Below, one piece after another: positions 8,220-15,059 of a stretch of 59,542 bases of DNA (positions are counted from its first letter, which is position 1; every line of letters begins with the position of its first letter). This stretch comes from an uncultured Schlesneria sp. (GTDB lineage Bacteria; Planctomycetota; Planctomycetia; Planctomycetales; Planctomycetaceae). A program made the position numbers and the translations under genes. The notes under the pieces were generated by a model. The model saw only the letters and a list, made by a program, of their open reading frames with translations. It did not search any database and was not told the origin of the DNA. The stretch spans positions 1 through 59,542 of the forward strand of contig CAIULL010000118.1 of NCBI GenBank assembly GCA_903899985.1, given 5' to 3'.

Positions 8220-8659
8220 GTCCGCGGCTCCTGAAAAAAGGCCCGGACGACAAGTCCGCTGACGAATGCATTGCGATCAAACCACGCGCGAGGCTCAACG
8301 ACGTTGCCTGGTTCGACCGTTAGTTGATAATTCTGGCCGAGTCCCGTGATCGAATGATTATTCAGCGTTCGTCGTAACGTCTGCCGCCATCCGAGGCGTG
8401 TTTCGAGTGAATTGACGTCTGGTCTGGCAATGATCGCGACAAGGACTCCGTAATAGGCACCGTCACGATCGTTCAATTCATCCCCCAGTTTTTCAGGTCC
8501 ATAGGGAGAGATCGAAACAAACGGTAATGTCGTTGTTCCGTCCAGGTATGTGGAGACTTCCTGGATCAGTGTTCCGCCTGTCAGTCCCGGCAGGGAAAGT
8601 CCATCGATCACGGTTTGGATCGCGGTCAGCGTGTCGAAATGATTGGAGATTCCCGGCAT
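8216..8659 (-). CDS. Tail terminator/completion-like phage protein
   Basis: The start at 8659 overlaps the previous stop in ATGA; the frame itself extends nine codons further upstream. The resulting 147-residue protein is a small alpha/beta protein with no signal peptide or membrane segment. The gene order connector, closure, this gene, gp10-type, tube matches siphophage head-tail junction modules in which one gene encodes the tail terminator. Weak features such as the central ISPYGPEKLGDE stretch do not identify a family, so the call rests on order and size. Confidence 0.5.
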   Translation of the reverse strand: MPGISNHFDTLTAIQTVIDGLSLPGLTGGTLIQEVSTYLDGTTTLPFVSISPYGPEKLGDELNDRDGAYYGVLVAIIARPDVNSLETRLGWRQTLRRTLNNHSITGLGQNYQLTVEPGNVVEPRAWFDRNAFVSGLVVRAFFQEPRT

Positions 8660-9006
8660 CAGGCGATCTCCTTTCTGACAACGCATTGCCAGACAGTCCT
8701 GAGCAACGCGAGGCGAGCGGACACAACCCGGTAATTGGCTTCTGCAATTGTGATCTGGTCGCGGGACCGGATTTCGCGTCTTTCGCTGGTGGGATTCAAT
8801 TCAAAATCAGGAATCATGACGACGGTCTCATCCCCCTGCAGGTTCAGATTACCGTACGTTGAAAGATAGATGTCGATTGGTTTGATCCAGGCGTTGAACA
8901 CGTTGACCGTGATTGACGCGGGACTGTCAGGCAGCAGCGTCAATGCGGCGGGAAGTTTTCCGGGAACGAGGCCGATCAGGGATTGCGCGATGGATTGGTT
9001 AAGCAT
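8659..9006 (-). CDS. Putative head closure (stopper) protein
   Basis: A 115-residue protein starting at an ATG with AGGA upstream, 8 bases after the connector gene. It is predicted mostly beta and has no membrane segment. The size and the slot immediately after the head-tail connector fit head closure proteins that seal the connector after packaging. The stop overlaps the start of the next gene (ATGA). I recognise no diagnostic residues; the name is from position. Confidence 0.45.
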   Translation of the reverse strand: MLNQSIAQSLIGLVPGKLPAALTLLPDSPASITVNVFNAWIKPIDIYLSTYGNLNLQGDETVVMIPDFELNPTSERREIRSRDQITIAEANYRVVSARLALLRTVWQCVVRKEIA

Positions 9007-9014
9007 TTTGGTTC

Positions 9015-9674
9015 CTAAACGGGAATGGATCGATAATTTGCTAAGATGGATTCGACGCTCCCTAACAGAGCGGATGCGTCACGCGGGCTGAAAAGACTGA
9101 TGTGTGCGTCTTCGTAACCCATTTGTGATGCGGCACCTCCAAACGACGCCTGTGAGGCTTGTTTGAGAATCAAGGCATTGACGGCCATGGTGATTGCCGG
9201 TGGTATGACCACGAATCCGGCTGTGTACTCAACTTGAATGTTGCCATTGGGAATTCCGGGAAGGTTGCTCAGTACGCCCAAGGCTCGGGCCGGAGGGCGA
9301 CGCCATGTGGAGCCGATCCGCCGAAGAAATCCTGACGAACCGTGTCCATTCGTGCCTGACATCAAGGCAAAATCAACACCCTCGACGAGATTCAACGAGG
9401 GTGCAAATCCCCCGGGGACACTACCGAAGTATCCCAGGTCGTCGAGACAGACACGTGAGACGGCGGTGACAGGATACTGGTTCAATAAAAGCAGGGGTGT
9501 ACCATTTCCTGAGTAGTATTCGATGTAATTTGTCGATTCGAGATCGCGATTCAAGTGTTGCTTGACCAGCGATGTCATTGCATCAATCAATGACCTCAGC
9601 TGGGCATCTCGACTCGTGTCGCCAAACGCGATACCACCTTGAGTCTTCACGGATGTCAGTGTTGTCAAAGCCAT
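9015..9674 (-). CDS. Phage head-tail connector (gp6-like)
   Basis: A 219-residue protein. The N-terminal half contains helices of the type RDAQLRSLIDAMTSLVKQHL followed by a YYSGNGTPLLLLNQYPV stretch. This pairing is characteristic of gp6-like adaptor proteins, which form the ring beneath the portal: a DNA-binding helical core, then a tyrosine-rich strand and N-x-x-P-V turn. A Trp/Pro-rich loop and a C-terminal helix follow. It is somewhat longer than the minimal connector of about 100 residues. No convincing Shine-Dalgarno (ribosome-binding) motif precedes ATG 9674. It heads the cluster of four head-tail junction genes. Confidence 0.75.
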   Translation of the reverse strand: MALTTLTSVKTQGGIAFGDTSRDAQLRSLIDAMTSLVKQHLNRDLESTNYIEYYSGNGTPLLLLNQYPVTAVSRVCLDDLGYFGSVPGGFAPSLNLVEGVDFALMSGTNGHGSSGFLRRIGSTWRRPPARALGVLSNLPGIPNGNIQVEYTAGFVVIPPAITMAVNALILKQASQASFGGAASQMGYEDAHISLFSPRDASALLGSVESILANYRSIPV

Positions 9675-9779
9675 GATGAAACCGAAAATAAGGTATTAAA
9701 TGGCCGTCGTGGGCAATCGGCATGCGACAACGGAGTGCCGCGATCGGCCAGAAGTTCAAGTGAAAAATCGATCGCCATT

Positions 9780-10073
9780 CAGCGTGGATATCGATTTGTC
9801 GACTGCAGAAAATCGGGCATTTGTCTGCGTTTGTGATGTCCTGAAGGACTAAAGCCATTTCCGATGGTGTCGCTTCGCTCAACCCTGGCTGATGGCTCTA
9901 TTCCCTCGTGCACAAAGACAACTGTCGGACCGATCTTGCCATAGAAAATCATTCGGGAGGGCGAAGCTCCGACCAAGCCGCGATGTTGATGGGCTCACCA
10001 ATTCTTCGCTCCTTGTTCAAAACATTTCCCATTTTGGGAATCAGGCGGCTCAGCAGGAGCATCGCCCTCCCGA
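9780..10073. repeat. Composite repeat region with diverged R2 arms
   Basis: The 442-base gap before the connector gene contains no convincing gene. Its right part is an R2-like palindrome: CGGGAGGGCGAAGCTCC at 9954-9970 and GGAGCATCGCCCTCCCG at 10057-10073, with an AT-richer centre of about 85 bases. The part from 9780 to 9950 encodes short serine/arginine-rich frames in several phases (for example containing RVERSDTIGN), which looks like another low-grade dispersed element. I see no promoter I would defend. Confidence 0.6.
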
Positions 10074-10116
10074 GATATGGCGTTAAAAACGCATCACAAA
10101 AACTCGGCCAATGACG

Positions 10117-10428
10117 TCAAGTCGTTTGGTCGATGGGAGGTAACTCAGCAGACATTGAAGTTTCTGAGTCATCGATTGCGGCATCAAGTTGGCTGTTGCC
10201 GACGACGGGATCGTGTGCAAACTCGTCACGGTCCGGTTCATCATCGAGATCATCGACTGGATCAGGATTCAGGTATGCTGGCAGAACGGCAAGGGCCACG
10301 GCCTGAGCAGCGGCTTCCCAGGCCATCCGTCCAACACGGGGCAGGGCGGTCCATCGAGGAAATGCAGGTCCACCCGATTCGGCGTGAATGCGCACATAGG
10401 ATTCATAGGCGGTAAAACCGTAGCTCAT
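10117..10428 (-). CDS. Small phage-module protein of unknown function
   Basis: A 103-residue protein starting at an ATG preceded by GAGGG, 7 bases after the stop of the upstream gene. The N-terminal half is aromatic and Ala-rich (about residues 1-50). From about residue 55 the chain is strongly acidic with many Asp and Glu (for example DDLDDEPDRDEF), probably disordered. Position between the capsid and connector genes and tight coupling support a real gene. The function is unrecognised. Confidence 0.5.
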   Translation of the reverse strand: MSYGFTAYESYVRIHAESGGPAFPRWTALPRVGRMAWEAAAQAVALAVLPAYLNPDPVDDLDDEPDRDEFAHDPVVGNSQLDAAIDDSETSMSAELPPIDQTT

Positions 10429-10435
10429 TGGACCC

Positions 10436-10864
10436 TCACTTTGTCGATGTCAATTGTTTAGCCCGACTGACGACCGCGGGAAACAAGGCCCGCGCCTGAT
10501 TAATTTCCGGCTTGCCCCAGCCGTAAGGCTCGTAGAACTCGGCGTTTGGATGAGCGTCGAGATCGGCGAGTGCAGCCTGGACCTTCTGCAGGTTTCCCCA
10601 CGCCCTGGACATCAAGTTGATGGGGTGGGTCCGTTTGAGATTTGGTGCGCAGGCCAGGTCCAGCGGGTTCGTCTGTTCTGCGAAGAGTTCTTTCTTTCCC
10701 GATTGAAAATCTTGTGCAGCGGCGATGAATACCGTCGCGTCTTGGAAGCAGCTCATCGCCAGTTGGCGTGGATTGACTCCCGACTGCAGCGAACGTCCCT
10801 TGAAGAGCTCTAGTGCGATGAAGGGAAGACTGAGTGTCTCGGTCGATTTTTCAGAAGTTGTCAT
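10436..10864 (-). CDS. Phage-module protein of unknown function
   Basis: A 142-residue protein with a good AAAGG ribosome-binding motif 8 bases before its ATG. It is a mixed helical protein with two cysteines and no signal peptide or membrane segment. It lies between the decoration-like gene and the 103-residue acidic protein and is nearly contiguous with the latter (7 bases). No family was recognised; a head-associated role is inferred only from position. Confidence 0.5.
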   Translation of the reverse strand: MTTSEKSTETLSLPFIALELFKGRSLQSGVNPRQLAMSCFQDATVFIAAAQDFQSGKKELFAEQTNPLDLACAPNLKRTHPINLMSRAWGNLQKVQAALADLDAHPNAEFYEPYGWGKPEINQARALFPAVVSRAKQLTSTK

Positions 10865-10945
10865 CAGTTAGCCTTTTTGAATTACTGGAAGAGGGGTGTG
10901 AACGATGGGTTTTCATCGTCCAACAAATGAATTGTCGATGGTGGT

Positions 10946-11449
10946 TCAGATTAACTCGTTGGGCGTTGTGCTCTGTGCGTACTTGATCCCATAAGCGAGA
11001 TAAAATGCCGCTCCAAGTTGAGGATTGGTCCCCGTAATCGGGATCGACATCTGGACAAAGTTGAACCCGTTATTGAGATCAAGGTCGGTCGGCTGCACTT
11101 CAACAGCGATAAGGCCGGGTGACGCTGCGCTGGTGGGAGTGAACGTATTCGCGGCCGCCTGGGTTGCAATCGTCCATTGAGGCGTTGATCCGATTACGCC
11201 GATTTTGGTGCGAGCGCGAGTAAACGTCAGCGATTTAGCACCTGCGCCGGCATTGTTTGTCGCCTGTTTCAAAGTGATAACGGGGTCATCACCAGCGGTC
11301 CCCGCCGCTTTGAATAACACGCACAGCAAGCGACCGATGTACTTCATGTCGATCCATTGTCCGCTGTTGGCGGAGGTGTGCAGGTCAGCGGGAACAAACG
11401 CAGGAACGATATCGGCAATTTCGAGAAATTCGTGATTAAAGTCAGTCAT
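10946..11449 (-). CDS. Putative capsid decoration/head structural protein
   Basis: A 167-residue beta-rich protein directly after the major capsid gene. ATG 11449 is favoured over the longer frame (11467) because AGGAGA lies at 11455-11460 with a 6-base spacer. A central stretch reads LFKAAGTAGDDPVITLKQAT followed by GAGAKSL. I associate this pattern with a family of small phage structural proteins usually encoded next to the capsid gene, but I cannot confirm it here. The length and lack of signal peptide fit a head surface protein. The call combines position with family recollection and is moderate. Confidence 0.5.
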   Translation of the reverse strand: MTDFNHEFLEIADIVPAFVPADLHTSANSGQWIDMKYIGRLLCVLFKAAGTAGDDPVITLKQATNNAGAGAKSLTFTRARTKIGVIGSTPQWTIATQAAANTFTPTSAASPGLIAVEVQPTDLDLNNGFNFVQMSIPITGTNPQLGAAFYLAYGIKYAQSTTPNELI

Positions 11450-11454
11450 TGTGA

Positions 11455-11460
11455 TCTCCT
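11455..11460 (-). promoter_or_regulatory. Ribosome binding site AGGAGA deciding the decoration-like start
   Basis: AGGAGA on the minus strand, 6 bases before ATG 11449. It identifies that ATG rather than the upstream in-frame start at 11467. Confidence 0.7.
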
Positions 11461-11569
11461 GTATCAAAAACTTTCGTAAAGGATGCGTGTCGTGGATGTC
11501 GCGTTAAAAATCTTCGAGTTTCATTCGGCGAGAAACGAAACGGGTCGCCAAAACATGAAGTTCAATTTG

Positions 11570-11667
11570 TGTGCCACTGCATCTCAGTCTTCCTAGACGC
11601 GGTGTCTTCTCTTTATTCGACGCAGTCGAAGAGCACTGAGTGAACGAAGACGGTCATCACGTGGCAC
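11570..11667. repeat. MITE-like element R6, copy 1
   Basis: An element of about 98 bases bounded by TGTGCCACTGC and CACGTGGCAC as terminal inverted repeats. Internal blocks (GCAGTCGAAGAGCACTGAG, then GAAGACGGTCAT) match the copy at 55120-55215. The same element thus occurs in two unrelated gaps 43 kb apart, once inside the phage module. No coding capacity. It fills the 330-base gap between the capsid and decoration-like genes; the rest of the gap shows nothing recognisable. Confidence 0.8.
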
Positions 11668-11779
11668 CCCTGATCTTTTGTTTGGACAACGTCAGAGGCG
11701 CGGACGTATCGCGTGCCAAGAGTGTTCGCTATCGATCACTGATGTTGGCCAAACCAAGCGAGGGCTGAAGTCAAGCGGA

Positions 11780-13069
11780 CTATCGAGGCGCGATGCAGAC
11801 AAAGCTCGATTGAGTATTTGTCCCTTTGAATGGTGTGATGGGACTGTTTTCCCAGGGAGCGGCGTTCATTCGCATGGTGAATCGCAGAGCGAGTTGATCG
11901 GTCAGGAACTCGACATGCATTGAAATCGCCTGTGCGATACCACCTTTGCTGATCGACAGGATTTGACTCAAATCGGCCAGCACAATGTCACCCTGGGAGC
12001 CGAGTGTACCGGCGAATTCGATTGGTTTCAGAGGTCGTCCCCCGAGCGTCCCATAGGGCGAAGCGGACAGACCCGTTGGTGGCATGTAGACGAGTTGCCC
12101 CGAATAAGTTCCTGTGGCCAGGGTCAGCTGCATCAATTGCTGCAGGCAATCCTGGTTGAGATACCAGTTGGCATTGCCGAAATAGGGAGCGAAAAACCGA
12201 GTCTGGGCTTTAATGATATTCGCAGCGACGATGGTCGCTGGTGACTGACCGGTTTCTGCGGCGATGGCCAGCAAGCTGGGTGCGTTCAGAATCCCGAGCG
12301 GTTTTCCGACCCCATCCCCGTTGAAGAGCGCATCACCGATCATAAAGTTGAATTCTTCAGAGGCCTTGCGCGTCACGTATTGCTCAAGGGCTTGACCACT
12401 GTCCGAGATCAACTCATCGGTGAGATAGACGACGACGGCCAGTTTCTGAAGCTTCATCTGGATTTCGCGGACGGTCGGCTTACTGGCGGTAATCGTCTGG
12501 CCTTCACCCGTCCAATATCCCCGCAGCCCACCGTGTCGACTGCCGTTGGCCCGTGATGTTTCTGCATTTGCCAGAAACGTCATGTTGTTTCCGCCGACCG
12601 TATAGTTGTCGGTTGAAGCGACCAGATCATTCGAATAGACATGTTCGAAGATCTTATGGTTGAACTCGGGCATGACGGTAAAGCCGCCATCCGAACCGAT
12701 TGTCTCGGACATTCCCTGAATTGCTTTAAAGTGTGATTTACAGCGATCGTGGAATGCCGCTCCCTGATGTCCGTCGAATCCGCTGCGAACAAAGTCGCTG
12801 AGCGATTTGAATTCGCCCCAGGGTCTGTACCCCTGTCGAATCAGCGACGTCATGGCTGATTGCGACTTCAGCCGCCGGCCGGCTTGAGGACCGGCAAGGT
12901 CATCGCGACCGGTGACGATGGTCACCGACTCATCGGTTTCGGACCATTGTCCGGTGACCCTCCCTTCCGTATCACGGTGGATACCACTGAAATCGGGTTT
13001 ATCGGACAGGCTTTTGACCGTCCCCGTCAATTCGGAGACTTGTTTCGTCAATTCTTCAATCGTCGGCAT
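11780..13069 (-). CDS. HK97-family phage major capsid protein
   Basis: This protein forms the icosahedral head. I set the start at ATG 13069 (429 residues), where homologous proteins begin with a coiled-coil delta domain; here PTIEELTKQVSELTGTVKSL occupies residues 2-21. The longer frame to 13156 runs into the repeat region. The body shows typical HK97-fold stretches: GGFTVMPEF before the N-arm, then a T-G-E-G-Q loop, and LTDELISDSGQALEQYV preceding the spine helix. The motif NGDGVGKPLGIL follows, and a C-terminal domain ends near residue 429. The preceding protease gene supports a self-cleaving delta domain. Confidence 0.9.
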   Translation of the reverse strand: MPTIEELTKQVSELTGTVKSLSDKPDFSGIHRDTEGRVTGQWSETDESVTIVTGRDDLAGPQAGRRLKSQSAMTSLIRQGYRPWGEFKSLSDFVRSGFDGHQGAAFHDRCKSHFKAIQGMSETIGSDGGFTVMPEFNHKIFEHVYSNDLVASTDNYTVGGNNMTFLANAETSRANGSRHGGLRGYWTGEGQTITASKPTVREIQMKLQKLAVVVYLTDELISDSGQALEQYVTRKASEEFNFMIGDALFNGDGVGKPLGILNAPSLLAIAAETGQSPATIVAANIIKAQTRFFAPYFGNANWYLNQDCLQQLMQLTLATGTYSGQLVYMPPTGLSASPYGTLGGRPLKPIEFAGTLGSQGDIVLADLSQILSISKGGIAQAISMHVEFLTDQLALRFTMRMNAAPWENSPITPFKGTNTQSSFVCIAPR

Positions 13070-13174
13070 GGGAAAATCTTTCTGAATTGAGAGATGCTGT
13101 TCTTCAAAGAAAAGGTAAGGCACATTGTTCGAAGTACTAACGTTTGATCTTTGCACGGCGCGAAGATTGTCCTC

Positions 13175-13254
13175 GGGGTGGCGAGGCTCCCGCCGAGATG
13201 CGAAGTCGTTACGCGCAGCGACTCAGCGGCTCGGCAGGAGCCTCGCCGTCCCAC
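13175..13254. repeat. Dispersed inverted repeat family R2, second copy
   Basis: A palindromic element of about 80 bases with GGGGTGGCGAGGCTCCCGC on the left and GGCAGGAGCCTCGCC on the right. It matches the copy at 7213-7291 best in the right arm and the central GCGACTCAGCGGCTCGG. It sits in the 270-base gap between the protease and capsid genes. Nothing else is visible in that gap. Confidence 0.85.
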
Positions 13255-13339
13255 GGGGTTGCGGGCAATGTCTGCTCAAGGCTATTAGCGCGTCAGAAAC
13301 AGGGTAAAACCTGGATTGAAAGCCGTGGGCTGTGGTTCG

Positions 13340-14626
13340 TCATTTTTTGATGCTACCGACCAGTCCAGCCAGTTCGTGGATCGACTTTTCCAGCATTGCG
13401 AGCTTGGTTTTGTCGATATCGGCCTGATGTGATTTTGATTGCGTCACCAAACGAGCCATCTGTTGCGCGACTCCCTTCAGCGTGCGCCGCTGATCGGTCG
13501 TCAGGTTTCTTGCACCGACCATCCCTTTCAGTCGTGACCCCAGCCCAAGGACTTGCAGTGAGGGGATTCGACCAGAGGCGAGAAACGCCTTCATGGCGTC
13601 GTCATCCTGACCACCCGCGTCGTCATCCGCTTTGAGGGCAGGCTGATCCGGATAATTCGACGCGTGGATCCCCTCGAGTGCCGCCAGTTGTTCCTGAAGC
13701 GAGGCGAGTATATCGCTTAACCCCTCTTTGACCGCAGGATTTTCGAGTGGTCCCATGGCGTCTTCGATGTTGTGGCATGCGGAAATCAGCGATGCGTGGA
13801 CCGACGACACAACCGTCGACCCATAAGGTTGGTTTCCCGACCCGTCATCGTTTTCATCCGATGCGGCCGGGTTATCATCGTATTCGCCATCTTTATCATC
13901 GTCGTCGACTGTCTGAGTTGAGTCTGTCATTCGTTTCTCCGTTGAAATTCCAATACCAAGGCGTTTAAAAGGGGGGGCCACAGCGGTAAGAGACTTCAAG
14001 ATTGAAGGGATAATTGGTTGTCCGCCGAGGCGATTTCGATGAAGTGTCTTTGCCACGGCATCAGGATTTACTCCGATTGCGCACCACGACCATTCCTCAA
14101 GATCCCACTCCTCGACAATCAAGACATCACCCTCGATCGGGTCATGTTTGAGTCGCGACTTGATCGGCGTCTCACGAACCGATGTCGCCCTGACGATTCC
14201 CTCGTCGATCAACTCGAAGATCTGAGCCGCTTCGAGTGATGTCTGCGAGAACCACGACGTTGCCTGAACGTCGTCATCGGAAACGGTCACAGCGACCTGG
14301 CCATTCGCATCTCGCGAAGTCCCGATGGGCTGGCCGATTCCTTCCAACCCGTGCGCCCACATGACGACGGGGTTTTTCGAGTAGTTTTCCAAATGGCAAC
14401 CACGAGGGATGAGCAAGTCACCGACTCGGTCGATCGTGGCTGTCGAGATCACCGCCCGCGCGGACATCGCCTGACGGTCGATGTCGGGTTGTCCGGAAAA
14501 CTCAATCGCCAGTGATCGGCCGGCTGGTACCAGCTTATAGTGGCTGCCAGGTCGACGCGGGGAATTGACAAGTCTGTCAATCCCCTTCGCGTCGCTGCGT
14601 CTGTTGTTCGTGTGTCGTGTTCTCAT
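13340..14626 (-). CDS. Phage prohead protease with scaffold-like C-terminal extension
   Basis: Residues about 25-225 resemble the HK97 prohead protease: A-x-x-R-A-V-I-S-T-A-x-x-D-R-x-G-D near the start, then NPVVMWAHG with the expected His (about residue 89), and ATSVRETP containing the expected Ser (about residue 147). An acidic linker follows (DDDDKDGEYDD near residue 238). The C-terminal 180 residues are helical and Lys/Gln-rich, like a scaffold protein. At 428 residues it is about twice the usual protease length. I chose ATG 14626; the frame to 14659 would need a TTG. No terminase or portal gene lies upstream. The catalytic residues are assigned from motif memory, not alignment. Confidence 0.75.
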   Translation of the reverse strand: MRTRHTNNRRSDAKGIDRLVNSPRRPGSHYKLVPAGRSLAIEFSGQPDIDRQAMSARAVISTATIDRVGDLLIPRGCHLENYSKNPVVMWAHGLEGIGQPIGTSRDANGQVAVTVSDDDVQATSWFSQTSLEAAQIFELIDEGIVRATSVRETPIKSRLKHDPIEGDVLIVEEWDLEEWSWCAIGVNPDAVAKTLHRNRLGGQPIIPSILKSLTAVAPPFKRLGIGISTEKRMTDSTQTVDDDDKDGEYDDNPAASDENDDGSGNQPYGSTVVSSVHASLISACHNIEDAMGPLENPAVKEGLSDILASLQEQLAALEGIHASNYPDQPALKADDDAGGQDDDAMKAFLASGRIPSLQVLGLGSRLKGMVGARNLTTDQRRTLKGVAQQMARLVTQSKSHQADIDKTKLAMLEKSIHELAGLVGSIKK

Positions 14627-14905
14627 GCGGCGTATTAAACACAAGAAACGACAAAACAAAAACAGGAAAACGCATGTTGTTTCTTAATGTTTGGAAGATG
14701 CTCATGAGAAATGGGGGAAAATGGGTTTGGTGAAGACGTCAAAAAGCGTCAAAATGCTGATGTGGGCGAGAGTTAGGGTGAAATGCCTGCTTCGGAGGGG
14801 TTTCCCGATTGGGCAACGCCAAGACGATTTTTGTCGATACCGAGCTTGGGTGCCACGGTTTCGCCTGGCTTAAATTACGAAGGCGTCGACGATGATCGGA
14901 CGAAG

Positions 14906-15027
14906 CCCCACCCGCCGCAGGGGTGGTGGTCAACGGGCTTTTGCACCAGCCAGCATTCATGAAGACGCAATGGAATGTAAAGGCCTAGGGCAAAGGCCCG
15001 TTAACCACCGCCGCAGGGGCGGTGGGG
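14906..15027. repeat. Dispersed inverted repeat family R1, second complete copy
   Basis: The right arm (14986-15027) reads TAGGGCAAAGGCCCGTTAAC and on through GGCGGTGGGG, almost identical to the arm at 2739-2780. The left arm (14906-14944) is more diverged. The spacer differs from copy 1. It begins 33 bases after the stop of the PHP metallohydrolase, and the 433-base gap to the protease gene shows no other feature, so it may terminate transcription between host and phage-like genes. Confidence 0.85.
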
Positions 15028-15059
15028 TGGGTCCCTCTTAGAAATCTTCGCGACTTGGT

